This document shows positions 27,381 through 35,313 of a DNA stretch of 64,000 bases, one piece after another. Source of the stretch: JAITVB01 sp031553805 (GTDB lineage: Bacteria; Bacteroidota; Bacteroidia; Bacteroidales; Rikenellaceae); NCBI GenBank assembly GCA_031553805.1, contig JAVBLC010000010.1:4769-68768 (forward strand), read 5' to 3'. The translations under genes and the position numbers were made by a program. Under the pieces are notes generated by a model. That model had not been told where the DNA came from. It made no database searches and worked only from the letters and a program-made list of their open reading frames with translations. How positions within the stretch are numbered: position 1 is the stretch's first letter; every line of letters begins with the position of its first letter.

Positions 27381-27480
27381 TTGTCGCTGCCTCGCTGCCA
27401 TCCGAAAAAAGACCTAAGAGCCGGGGCGAAGCGGCACTCGCCGGCCCCAAGGAGGAGGGAGCCACCGCTGTAAAAAAGCT
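27381..27480 (+). repeat. Repeat family A, degenerate 5' fragment
   Basis: GCCGGGGCGAAGCGGCACTC and CCAAGGAGGAGGGAGCCACCGCT align with the first ~100 bp of copy 1 (AACCGGAGCGAAGCGGAGCTC...GAAGGAGGTAAAAGTCACCGCT). The hairpin arms are decayed. It fills most of the 322-bp gap between rny and rng, along with the two terminators. Confidence 0.6.
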
Positions 27481-27500
27481 AAGCAGGAATCTATTCCATA

Positions 27501-27540
27501 GACAAAACGAGCCCGGGCAAATGCCCGGGCTCGTTTTGTC
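27501..27540. terminator. Terminator after rng
   Basis: A perfect 18-bp stem (GACAAAACGAGCCCGGGC and its complement) around AAAT. It serves the minus-strand rng and could also stop plus-strand readthrough. Confidence 0.88.
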
Positions 27541-27586
27541 TGTTTAAGGGATCAGGGGAGATGTGCTTGTGGGCGCCCCCTCCCGA

Positions 27587-29320
27587 TCACTGGATCTCCT
27601 CATTGTTACGGTCGAAGAACTTGGCGTCGATGTAGCCGACCGACAGGTCGGGAATGATCTTGATCTTACACTTGTACTTGCGGGCCCAGCGGCCGCGGAT
27701 CGTACAGAAAAGCCCCTTTTCGAGGTAAGCGGCCACAAACGGATGGAGGTGCATCACCAACTCCTTGTGGTGCTCATCGCGGGCGTGCATGGCCACCATC
27801 TCTTCGAGTTTCTCCTCGAACAGGATCGACGGGGTGATCTCACCCGTGCCTCCGCAAGTGGGACACACTTCGCCCGTTTCGATCTGCGTTTCGGGGCGCA
27901 CGCGTTGGCGGGTGATCTGCATCAGACCGAATTTGGTCAGCGGCAGGATCGTGTGCTTGGCGCGGTCCAGGGCCATCGCCTCCTTCATCTTGTCGAAGAT
28001 TTCCTGGCGGTGGGCACCCGAGTGCATGTCGATGAAGTCGATCACAATAATGCCGCCCATATCGCGCAGGCGCAATTGGCGGGCGATCTCCTTGGCGGCG
28101 TTGATGTTGACCTCGAGGGCCGTCTCCTCCTGGGTGTCGGCCACCTTGGCGCGTTTGCCGCTGTTGACGTCAACCACATGCAGGGCCTCAGTGTGCTCGA
28201 TGATGATGTAGGCTCCCTTCTTGAACGAAATCGTGCGTCCGAAAGAAGACTTGATCTGTTTCGTTACGTCGAAGTTGTCGAAAATGGCCGTAGAGCCTTT
28301 GTACAACTTGACGATTTTCTCCTTTTCCGGTTCAATGGTCCGGATGTACTCCTTGATCTCCTCATACAGCGCCTCGTCGTTGACGTGAATACTTGAGAAC
28401 GATACGTTCAACAAGTCGCGCAGGATGGCGTTGGTGCGGTTCATCTCGCTGGCCAGCAGCGCAGGCGGGGTTTCGTGCTTCGCTTTCTGGAAAGCACCCT
28501 CCCATTTTTTAACCAAGGCAACGATCTCTTGTTGCAGGTCCTCGGTCTCTTTGCCCACAGCAGCCGTGCGGATGATCACCCCGTAATTCTTCGGCAGGAC
28601 GCTCTCTGCCATTTTTTTCAACCGTTTCTTCTCCTCGTTCGACCGGATCTTTTGCGAGATCGAGATCTTGTTCATCAACGGCAGCAGCACCAGGTGGCGT
28701 CCGGCGAGCGAAATGTCGGCCGTCAGCCGCGGACCTTTGGTCGAGATCGCTTCCTTGGCGATCTGCACCATGATCGACTGGCCCTGGGTCAGCACTTGGC
28801 TGATCTTGCCGTCCTTTTTCAAGGTCGTAACGGGGGCCTGTTGTTCTGCAGGGGCGGGTTGCTGTTGTTCCTGGGGTTGTTGCTGGCCTTTTTGGCCACG
28901 GCCGCGCTGGCCTTTTCCGGCGGGCGGATTGTCGGCTCCAGCGGGGGCGGCTTCGGCAGCGGCGGGTTGTTTCCCTTTCTCACCGGCAGGTGTGCCTTTC
29001 TGCGAAGTGCGTTGCTGGTTTCTGCCTGCGTTAGCCGGTTGCGCCTGCTGTTTCTTAGCGGCGGCAGCTAGGCTCTTCTGCAACGACAGAAACTGAGGGC
29101 CCAGGTCGAGGTAATGTATAAAAGCGTCTTTCTCATGGCCGATGTTGACGAAGGCGGCATTGAGCCCCGGCATGATCTTCTTGACCTTGCCCAGGTAAAT
29201 GTCACCTACCGAAAACCCGGTCTGGCACCGTTCCTTGCTATACTCGACAAGTACTTTGTCTTCGAGCAGGGCGATGTGGATTTCGTTAGGAGTTACATTA
29301 ATGATTAACTCTTTGTTCAT
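27587..29320 (-). CDS. rng: Ribonuclease G/E family endoribonuclease with disordered S1 insert
   Basis: This enzyme processes 5S/16S rRNA precursors and mRNA. The 577-residue protein starts with an S1 RNA-binding domain (VGDIYLGKVKKIMPGLNAAFVNIG, FIHYLDL). The S1 domain is interrupted at about residues 85-165 by a Q/P/A/K-rich low-complexity insert, and resumes with ITQGQSIMVQIAKE-like sequence. The catalytic part contains VVDVNSGK and GGIIVIDFIDM (the metal-binding aspartates) and CPTCGGTG, the zinc-link motif. The insert is longer than the usual S1 loop. It forms a single-gene unit between two strong hairpins. Confidence 0.93.
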   Translation of the reverse strand: MNKELIINVTPNEIHIALLEDKVLVEYSKERCQTGFSVGDIYLGKVKKIMPGLNAAFVNIGHEKDAFIHYLDLGPQFLSLQKSLAAAAKKQQAQPANAGRNQQRTSQKGTPAGEKGKQPAAAEAAPAGADNPPAGKGQRGRGQKGQQQPQEQQQPAPAEQQAPVTTLKKDGKISQVLTQGQSIMVQIAKEAISTKGPRLTADISLAGRHLVLLPLMNKISISQKIRSNEEKKRLKKMAESVLPKNYGVIIRTAAVGKETEDLQQEIVALVKKWEGAFQKAKHETPPALLASEMNRTNAILRDLLNVSFSSIHVNDEALYEEIKEYIRTIEPEKEKIVKLYKGSTAIFDNFDVTKQIKSSFGRTISFKKGAYIIIEHTEALHVVDVNSGKRAKVADTQEETALEVNINAAKEIARQLRLRDMGGIIVIDFIDMHSGAHRQEIFDKMKEAMALDRAKHTILPLTKFGLMQITRQRVRPETQIETGEVCPTCGGTGEITPSILFEEKLEEMVAMHARDEHHKELVMHLHPFVAAYLEKGLFCTIRGRWARKYKCKIKIIPDLSVGYIDAKFFDRNNEEIQ

Positions 29321-29338
29321 TTTGTGTATTGCATTTTA

Positions 29339-29382
29339 AGCAATAAACCTAAAGAGGTAGTAGTCTCTTTAGGTTTATTGGC
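29339..29382 (-). terminator. Hairpin between the HU operon and rng
   Basis: CAATAAACCTAAAGAG pairs perfectly with its complement around GTAGTAGT. It lies about 30 bp after the small basic protein and just before rng, so it probably terminates the HU unit. Confidence 0.82.
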
Positions 29383-29409
29383 GTATTCAAGACAAGAAAA
29401 AAAGGCTAC

Positions 29410-29502
29410 CTATTTTTTCTTTTTATGTCTGTTCTTGCGGAGGCGTTTTTTCCGCTTGTGGGTGGCCATTTTGTGGCCTTTCCTTTTTTTACCGCTCGGC
29501 AT
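29410..29502 (-). CDS. 30-residue lysine/arginine-rich protein (Bacteroidetes ribosome-associated type)
   Basis: The frame reads MPSGKKRKGHKMATHKRKKR and then LRKNRHKKKK. Well over half of its residues are Lys, Arg or His. Nearly identical tiny proteins are known to me across Bacteroidetes. A ribosomal protein function (possibly the Bacteroidetes-specific large-subunit protein bL38) is likely from composition but not proven here. It lies 21 bp after HU and before the hairpin, so it is cotranscribed with HU. It is short enough to be missed by automatic gene calling. Confidence 0.82.
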   Translation of the reverse strand: MPSGKKRKGHKMATHKRKKRLRKNRHKKKK

Positions 29503-29523
29503 ATTGTTCGTTGTTTAAGTTGG

Positions 29524-29805
29524 TTATTTCGCGTCTTTTACCTTCACCACGAAGCTCTTCGACGGCTTGAACGCGGGACTGTTGTGGGCGGGGATGGTGA
29601 TGGTTGTATTCTTGGAAATGTTGCGGGCCACTTTCTGGGCGCGGGTCTTCACGATAAAGCTGCCAAAGCCACGGAGATACACGTTATTCTTTTCTGTCAA
29701 CGAATCTTTGATGCTCTCCATGAAAGATTCCACAATCTGCTGCACCTGCACCTTCTCCACTCCGGTGCTTTTCGCGATCTCATTCACAATGTCTGCCTTA
29801 GTCAT
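29524..29805 (-). CDS. HU family DNA-binding protein
   Basis: The start ATG at 29805 (MTKADIVNEIAKSTGVEKVQ) gives 93 residues, the normal HU size. NNVYLRGFGSFIVKTRAQKVARN leads into the DNA-binding arm, followed by HNSPAFKPSKSF. HU dimers bend and compact DNA. The -7 box at 29857-29864 places the promoter about 50 bp upstream. The downstream partner is the 30-residue basic protein. Confidence 0.95.
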   Translation of the reverse strand: MTKADIVNEIAKSTGVEKVQVQQIVESFMESIKDSLTEKNNVYLRGFGSFIVKTRAQKVARNISKNTTITIPAHNSPAFKPSKSFVVKVKDAK

Positions 29806-29856
29806 TTCAGTAAATTTTAAGGTATTTGTAATATTTGGTTTTTGAGTAATTGTCTG

Positions 29857-29864
29857 CAAATATA
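29857..29864 (-). promoter_or_regulatory. Predicted -7 promoter element for the HU operon
   Basis: TATATTTG on the minus strand, 52 bp before the HU ATG. Confidence 0.65.
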
Positions 29865-30051
29865 AGACTTTTATTTTAATCCACTTACCCGCGCCGCTCT
29901 TTTTCACAAAAAAACAGCGTTTTACGCCGAAAAAAGTGCTTCTCAATCAGCACGTTTGATTTTCGACAGATGCATCAACACCCCGAAAACCACCAGCCAC
30001 AGACTCCTCCCTGCAAAAAAGAAAAAATCGAAAAAAAATTGCCCGAAAAAC

Positions 30052-30082
30052 TTGACAAGTCCGAAAATAAGATTTATCTTTA
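30052..30082 (+). promoter_or_regulatory. Predicted promoter for the small HTH protein
   Basis: TTGACA (30052-30057) and TATCTTTA are separated by 17 bp. The second box is one base off TAnnTTTG. Confidence 0.55.
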
Positions 30083-30133
30083 AACAGTTTCTTAACCACA
30101 CACAATCCTAACATTAACTAAATATTTACAGCT

Positions 30134-30382
30134 ATGGAGGTGATAACATTTAACGAGCTGCGCCGCATCAAGGACAGCTTGCCGTCGGGAAGTATGCAGC
30201 GGATCGCCGATGATCTCAACATGAACGTAGATACCGTCCGGAACTACTTCGGCGGCACACACTACAAAGACGGTAGCGCAGTCGGATTCCATATCGAAAA
30301 AGGCCCGGATGGCGGCATAGTAACGTTAGATGACCGAACAATTCTAGATCATGCGCTGAAAATCCTAAAAGAGTTGGACTAA
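30134..30382 (+). CDS. Small helix-turn-helix DNA-binding protein
   Basis: The 82-residue protein starts MEVITFNELRRIKDSLP. The segment SMQRIADDLNMNVDTVRNYF (20-39) reads as a helix-turn-helix, and the C-terminal part has HIEKGPDGGIVTLDD and ALKILKEL. I recognise it as a conserved Bacteroidetes small protein without a known role. It has its own promoter and terminator and sits between the HU unit and the catabolic block. Confidence 0.8.
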   Translation: MEVITFNELRRIKDSLPSGSMQRIADDLNMNVDTVRNYFGGTHYKDGSAVGFHIEKGPDGGIVTLDDRTILDHALKILKELD

Positions 30383-30394
30383 ACCCAAATACCC

Positions 30395-30426
30395 AAAAAA
30401 GGCGGACTTCACAGTCCGCCTTTTTT
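30395..30426 (+). terminator. Terminator after the small HTH gene
   Basis: AAAAAAGGCGGACT-TCAC-AGTCCGCCTTTTTT. The A6/T6 flanks make it bidirectional, so it can also stop the converging GH127 gene. Confidence 0.9.
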
Positions 30427-30489
30427 GTAAACACTACGCAGATAGGACCAGCGCTTTTTATAAAACCGGGGGTGCGCTTGTATGATGCC

Positions 30490-32460
30490 CTACTCCACAG
30501 GCAGCCAGACGGTCATTGTGGCCATGGTTCGGTTGGCCCAGGCGTAGTATGGGATGGCAATCAGCGGTTTGGCTTGGGTTTGGGGGGCGGCGGTTTCGGT
30601 TTTGATCGAGCCTTGGAGGCTTAGCTGGACGATACCGCCTAAGGTTTGAGGCTGGAAGGATTCGTTGATGGGTATTGCCAGGCTGGGAAGAGAGGCGCTG
30701 AGCACCTCGCCGGCATTGTCGACACCCTCGAAGCAGTAAACGATGGGGCCGCGTTCAATGGCCGTTTTTCCGGCGTCTTCGGCTACGCGGGGATTGGCTG
30801 CCACGTAACGGGGGGTCATCGGAAGAACGATTTCGACACGGTCGGCCTTGTTCCACGTGCGGTCGAGGGTGAGGTATCCGTCAGGGCCGGGGGTGGCGTC
30901 GATGGCCTGGCCGTTGACCTTAACGGTGACAGGGCTCTGTGCGGTGCCGTGGTAAGTGTATAGGTCGCTCGGGACGGGGGTATTGCGGGCCCAGCCGGGG
31001 ATACGGATTTTCAGGTCGAATCGTCCGGATTTTTCGGGATTGACAGTGAGGGCTACGTTGCCGTCCCACGGATATTGGGTTTTCTGGACGAGGGCGACGC
31101 GCTTGCCCGTCAGGTCGATCGTCGCGTCGCTTTCGGCAAAGAGGTTTACGTAGATCTTGTCGTCGCGCACGGCGTAGAAATAGCCCGGTACCGAAGGAAT
31201 AAAACGGCACAGGTTGCTCGGGCAACAGGCGCAGCCGAACCATTCGCTGCGTTTGTATTTCCCGGTAGATTGCAACGGGTTGGGATAAAAGAACGTGTTG
31301 CCCGCCAGGCTGATGCCCGAGATGAGGCCGTTGTAGAGGGTGCGTTCGAGCACGTCGTAGTATTTCGCCTCGCCGTGGAGCAGGAAGAGGCGGTGGTTCC
31401 AGTAGACGTTCGAGATCGCGGCGCAGGTCTCGCAGTAGGCGGTGGCGTTGGGCAGCTCGTAGTTTTCGCCGAACGCCTCGCCCTTGTTCGTGGCGCCGAT
31501 GCCGCCGGTGAGGTAGAGTTTTTTGCCGACCACGTTTTCCCATATCTTGTCGATGGCGTTGAGATAGCTCGCGTCGCCGGTCAGGGCGGCCACGTCGGCC
31601 ATCCCCGAGTACATATAACCGGCACGCACGGCATGGCCCACAGCTTCGTCCTGTTCAATAACCGGTTTGTGGCTCTGGCAGTAGGCGCCGCGCACACCGT
31701 TGCCCTTGACGTCGAGGAAGAATTTAGCCAGATCGAGGTATTCCTTTTTGCCCGTCACGCGGTACATCTTGGCCAGCCCCATTTCGACAATCTGGTGACC
31801 CGGCTCGTAAGCCAGCTTGCCCGGACCGAAGTCACGCACGAGCAGGTCGGCGTTTTTGATCGCCACGTCGAGCAGGGTGCGTTTGCCGGTCGACTGGTAA
31901 TGGGCTACGGCTGCTTCGTAGAGGTGGCCGCAGTTGTAGAGTTCGTGGCTCAGGTCGGGATCCCACTCCCATCGCTGGAGGCCGACCCACTTGTGCATAT
32001 TGCCCGGTTCGCCGGCCGTGCGGGCGGTATAGAGGTAACCGTCGGGCTCCTGGGCTTGCTGAATGTAGGTGATCAGGGTATCGATGCGCGCTTCGAGGGC
32101 GGCGTTGGGCAGCATCCGGATCGAGTAGGACGCCCCTTCGATGATCTTATAGATGTCGGTATCGTCGAACGTGTAGCCGGTATTGAAATAGCCCGGCATC
32201 ACCCCGGCCGCCTTCAGAAAATTGTCAACCCGGCCTGTGCTGTAGCACTGGTCGAGGGCGATCGGGATGGTCACCTGTTGGTTGACGGTCAGGCGCGGGG
32301 CCCAGAAAGCGTCGGTCAGGCGTACCGCCGTGAACGACACGGGATGGATCGGATAATCGTTGCCCGCAGCCAGAGCCGTTTGGGCATGTCGATGGCCGGA
32401 ATGGGCCGAAACCGCGCCCGAGAAAAGCAGCGCTGCCAAAACGAAAAGGGACTTTCTCAT
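30490..32460 (-). CDS. GH127 beta-L-arabinofuranosidase-like secreted enzyme
   Basis: The 656-residue protein has a signal peptide (MRKSLFVLAALLFSGAVSA). PVSFTAVRLTDAFWAPRL, the barrel helices and GGIGATNKGEAFGENYELPN follow. The Zn/catalytic cysteine site of GH127 is intact: AYCETCAA near residues 341-346 and FGCACCPSN near 410-417. GH127 enzymes release beta-L-arabinofuranose from arabinan or extensin-type glycans. It starts 21 bp after the FAD oxidoreductase, suggesting cotranscription, and fits the plant-cell-wall theme of the pectin locus 20 kb away. Confidence 0.9.
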   Translation of the reverse strand: MRKSLFVLAALLFSGAVSAHSGHRHAQTALAAGNDYPIHPVSFTAVRLTDAFWAPRLTVNQQVTIPIALDQCYSTGRVDNFLKAAGVMPGYFNTGYTFDDTDIYKIIEGASYSIRMLPNAALEARIDTLITYIQQAQEPDGYLYTARTAGEPGNMHKWVGLQRWEWDPDLSHELYNCGHLYEAAVAHYQSTGKRTLLDVAIKNADLLVRDFGPGKLAYEPGHQIVEMGLAKMYRVTGKKEYLDLAKFFLDVKGNGVRGAYCQSHKPVIEQDEAVGHAVRAGYMYSGMADVAALTGDASYLNAIDKIWENVVGKKLYLTGGIGATNKGEAFGENYELPNATAYCETCAAISNVYWNHRLFLLHGEAKYYDVLERTLYNGLISGISLAGNTFFYPNPLQSTGKYKRSEWFGCACCPSNLCRFIPSVPGYFYAVRDDKIYVNLFAESDATIDLTGKRVALVQKTQYPWDGNVALTVNPEKSGRFDLKIRIPGWARNTPVPSDLYTYHGTAQSPVTVKVNGQAIDATPGPDGYLTLDRTWNKADRVEIVLPMTPRYVAANPRVAEDAGKTAIERGPIVYCFEGVDNAGEVLSASLPSLAIPINESFQPQTLGGIVQLSLQGSIKTETAAPQTQAKPLIAIPYYAWANRTMATMTVWLPVE

Positions 32461-32481
32461 AACCGTTATGTTTAAAATTGA

Positions 32482-34419
32482 TTATTTGACAATGCTATCG
32501 TCACGGAATTCGCGCCACACGTTTTCGAACCAGCCTTCGGGTTCGGGGATCGGGCGCACGGGGGCCCAGGCGACACGGCAAGCACCGGCGGCATAGTCCA
32601 CCTCCTGCACCGAAGCCATCATCGCCTCGGCGGCGGGCACGACCGCTCCGTCGGGATCGTAAACGAGATAGGAGCCCCGGCTTCCGCCTCCGCGGGCGAT
32701 GTAATCGCCCATGGCCGCGGCATAGGTTTGCTGTGCGAGGAGCAGGTCGTGGTTTTCGAAAGCAGCCACTAAATCTTGCGGGCTTCGGGCCGCTTGTTTT
32801 CCGGCTAAGGTTTTCAGCTGGACGGCGGCTTCGTGCATCACCTGCCGCACACCCTCCGAACGGCGGATGTGGGCAGCGTGCTTCGACATCCGGTTGCCGA
32901 TCTCGGTGCGGATTTCCGAGGGAGTATGACCGGTTTTGTTGTACAGGAAATTTTCGGCAAGGGTGATCTTTTCTGCGACCAGCTTTTCGGCACAGGCGGC
33001 GAATTCAGCGTCAGCCAGGGGGGCTTCGCTGTAACGTTTGGCGATGTAGAGCGCTGCCCGCGAACTGCCCACCTGCCCCGAATTGAGGGCGCTGCCGCCG
33101 GGACGGTAGACGCCGTGCGTACCGGCCGCTTCGCCGACAGCAAACAGGTGGCGCACATCGGTTTCCCACCAACAGTTGACCGCCAGTCCGCCGTTGTTGT
33201 GCTGGGCGCAGACGGCGATTTCCAACCGTTCGCGCGTCAGGTCGATGCCGTTGTTTTGATAGAGGTCGATCGCCGGGTGGTTCAGGTGGGCCAGGCGTTC
33301 GATCGGCGTCGGTTGCAGGGCGCCCGAGTTTTTGAGATAGGCCAGCGCCTCTTCGCCCAGGTTCGAAAAATCGGGGGCCAACGCCGACGGACTTTTCGTA
33401 AAATCGAGGAAAACACGGCGGCCACGCTCCTGCATCTCCTTATGGACAAGAATGTCGATCAATGACGAGCCCCAGGCATCGACCTTGCGCGAATCGAACG
33501 GCCACTGGTAACCTTTTAGAAATATGGCCGTCAGCATTCGCGTGGCATCCGGAAAATGTGCGTCGAGGAACTCGCGGGGGTCGTTGCCCCCGGCGTCGGT
33601 CGACACGTAACGCGGCAACACCTGCTGGTAGCTGCCCGAAAGGTTCCAACGGAAAAGGGTCGAAGCGAGGCCGTACTGCCACTCGGTGAGGTTCCGGCCA
33701 CGGACGCCCGCTTCGAAAGCGACGCCCGACGCCCCGGTCTGGCTTTCGGGGTAGACACTGCAGGCATACAGTCCGGCCGGCCCCCCTGTAGCCCACACCA
33801 CGTTGGTGCAATTGAACAGGGCAAAACGCGTTTCGGGCGCGTCGAGGCCCGCTTTGTTGAGTGTGAGCAAACCGCGGCAGGCACTGCCGTCGGTGATGAT
33901 GCCGATCACTTTGTAGCCGTCGAAAACGGGGATCCCGCGGGCGTTGATCTGTCGTTCGAGGCATTCGGTCATAAAGCGCGAGGTGAGGGGCCCCGCGCTG
34001 GTGGCGCGTTGGCGGGGATCGTGGTCAGTCTTGTAGCCGATGTACTCGCCGTAGCGGTCGTGCGGGAACGGAACGCCGATAGCGGCCAGTTTGGCGAACG
34101 AGGGGACGCTGCCTGCGGCTTCGCACAGAGCGAGGTCGCCATGCATCGCACCGCCGGCAAAGAGGGTGGCGGCAAGATCAGCGATGCTGTCCGGGGCGCT
34201 GCCGGCGAGGGTCAGTTTGTAGTAGGTTTGTTTGTCGGACCCGGTATTGCGGCTGGTGCCCATGGCGATGCCTTCGGTGAGCAGGGCGACGTCGTGCCGG
34301 CCCAGGTTGTGGAGTGAGTCGGCGGCGTTGAAGCCGGCCGCGCCACTGCCTACGACGACGGTGTTTAAGGAGTACACATCAATGGTGTATCCGTTCAAAA
34401 AGATCTTCCCCTGTCGCAT
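32482..34419 (-). CDS. FAD-dependent oxidoreductase (fumarate reductase/succinate dehydrogenase flavoprotein-like)
   Basis: The 645-residue protein has the dinucleotide fold VVVGSGAAGFNAA (GxGxxG at 24-29) and a second FAD-contact region near residue 430 (HNNGGLAVNCWW, then LFAVGEAAGTHGVYRPGGSALNSGQ). This layout matches fumarate reductase, aspartate oxidase and related flavoproteins. No signal peptide or Fe-S motif is seen, so it is probably cytosolic and needs a redox partner. The capping domain (about 250-380) is not one I can tie to a substrate. It sits between an SDR and GH127 in the minus-strand cluster; a family C/D repeat lies upstream. Confidence 0.82.
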   Translation of the reverse strand: MRQGKIFLNGYTIDVYSLNTVVVGSGAAGFNAADSLHNLGRHDVALLTEGIAMGTSRNTGSDKQTYYKLTLAGSAPDSIADLAATLFAGGAMHGDLALCEAAGSVPSFAKLAAIGVPFPHDRYGEYIGYKTDHDPRQRATSAGPLTSRFMTECLERQINARGIPVFDGYKVIGIITDGSACRGLLTLNKAGLDAPETRFALFNCTNVVWATGGPAGLYACSVYPESQTGASGVAFEAGVRGRNLTEWQYGLASTLFRWNLSGSYQQVLPRYVSTDAGGNDPREFLDAHFPDATRMLTAIFLKGYQWPFDSRKVDAWGSSLIDILVHKEMQERGRRVFLDFTKSPSALAPDFSNLGEEALAYLKNSGALQPTPIERLAHLNHPAIDLYQNNGIDLTRERLEIAVCAQHNNGGLAVNCWWETDVRHLFAVGEAAGTHGVYRPGGSALNSGQVGSSRAALYIAKRYSEAPLADAEFAACAEKLVAEKITLAENFLYNKTGHTPSEIRTEIGNRMSKHAAHIRRSEGVRQVMHEAAVQLKTLAGKQAARSPQDLVAAFENHDLLLAQQTYAAAMGDYIARGGGSRGSYLVYDPDGAVVPAAEAMMASVQEVDYAAGACRVAWAPVRPIPEPEGWFENVWREFRDDSIVK

Positions 34420-34440
34420 ATCACAAAATAATGTCGGTCA

Positions 34441-34490
34441 AGAAAAACGAAGTTTTTCATAGAAATTTTTGGCGCCGCTTTCTATAAAAG
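34441..34490 (+). repeat. Repeat family C element, copy
   Basis: AGAAAAACGAAGTTTTTCAT fold-back followed by AATTTTTGGCGCCGCTTTCTATAAA, closely related to 8396-8465. Confidence 0.6.
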
Positions 34491-34517
34491 GGTGCGTGCC
34501 CGCACCAGGAGTTTTTC
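34491..34517 (+). repeat. Repeat family D, copy
   Basis: GGTGCGTGCCCGCACCAGG followed by AGTTTTTC, directly after a family C element. At 8.35 kb the two occur in the opposite order. Confidence 0.6.
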
Positions 34518-34555
34518 AATGCATAGTGAATCTCCCTGTGCGGACCAAAACAAAA

Positions 34556-35311
34556 TTACAAGCGTCGGATGTGAAATCCACCGTCAATATTAATCACCTC
34601 CCCGGTCGAATAAGGGAATGCCCCGGTGGCAAAAGCGACAACGGCCTTCCCAATATCGTCCGGCAGGCCCCATCGCGCAATCGGAAATTCGCCGCCGGCC
34701 AGTAACCGGTCGTATTTCTCCGTTACCCCGGCCGTCATGTCGGTGCGGATCACCCCCGGCCGGATCTCGTACACCCGTACGCCGTCGGCCGCCAGGCGGT
34801 CGGCAAACAGGGTGGTCATCATCCCCACCGCCGCTTTCGACATACAGTATTCCGGGCGGTTGGGCGACGACACAGTGGCCGAAACCGACGAAATGTTGAC
34901 AATCACCCCTTCGCCCTGCGACACCATTTGCCGGGCGGCGGCTTGCGACATGAAAAACGTGCCTTTGACGTTGACCGCGAAAACTTCGTCGATGCTCTCC
35001 TCGGTGGTTTCCAGCAGGTCGGCGCGTACTCGCGGAGCGATGCCCGCGTTGTTGACCAGCACGTCGAGTCTACCCAATTCTTCAATGGTTTTCGTGACCC
35101 AGGATTGGCAATCTTCCTTGCGGGCCACATTGCCTTGCATATAGAAGATTTCGGCGCCCGTGGCCCCCAATTCGTCGAGGGTTTCGCGCACCGCCTCTTC
35201 AGAGCGTGTGCCGGTGAGCGCCAAATCGAAACCGGCAGCGGCCAGTTGCCGCGCTACGCCGAGGCCGATGCCCCGCGCGCCGCCGGTGATCAATGCTGTT
35301 TTTCGTGCCAT
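34556..35311 (-). CDS. Short-chain dehydrogenase/reductase
   Basis: The 251-residue protein carries the NAD(P) loop TGGARGIG (9-16), NNAG (87-90) and the catalytic set S142, Y155, K159 (ISSVSA, YCMSK). It ends with GEVINIDGGFHIRRL, typical of FabG-like SDRs. It differs from fabG at 48.1 kb and probably acts on a hydroxyl or keto group of the cluster's substrate. Its start is 2 bp after the stop of the old-yellow-enzyme relative, so the two are cotranscribed. Confidence 0.9.
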   Translation of the reverse strand: MARKTALITGGARGIGLGVARQLAAAGFDLALTGTRSEEAVRETLDELGATGAEIFYMQGNVARKEDCQSWVTKTIEELGRLDVLVNNAGIAPRVRADLLETTEESIDEVFAVNVKGTFFMSQAAARQMVSQGEGVIVNISSVSATVSSPNRPEYCMSKAAVGMMTTLFADRLAADGVRVYEIRPGVIRTDMTAGVTEKYDRLLAGGEFPIARWGLPDDIGKAVVAFATGAFPYSTGEVINIDGGFHIRRL

Positions 35312-35313
35312 AG

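Noticed and set aside
34556..35311. SDR as a second fabG for fatty-acid synthesis
   Set aside because: It is tightly coupled (2 bp) to a flavoprotein in a catabolic block and lacks the FabG-specific NNAGITRD sequence, which the gene at 48.1 kb has.
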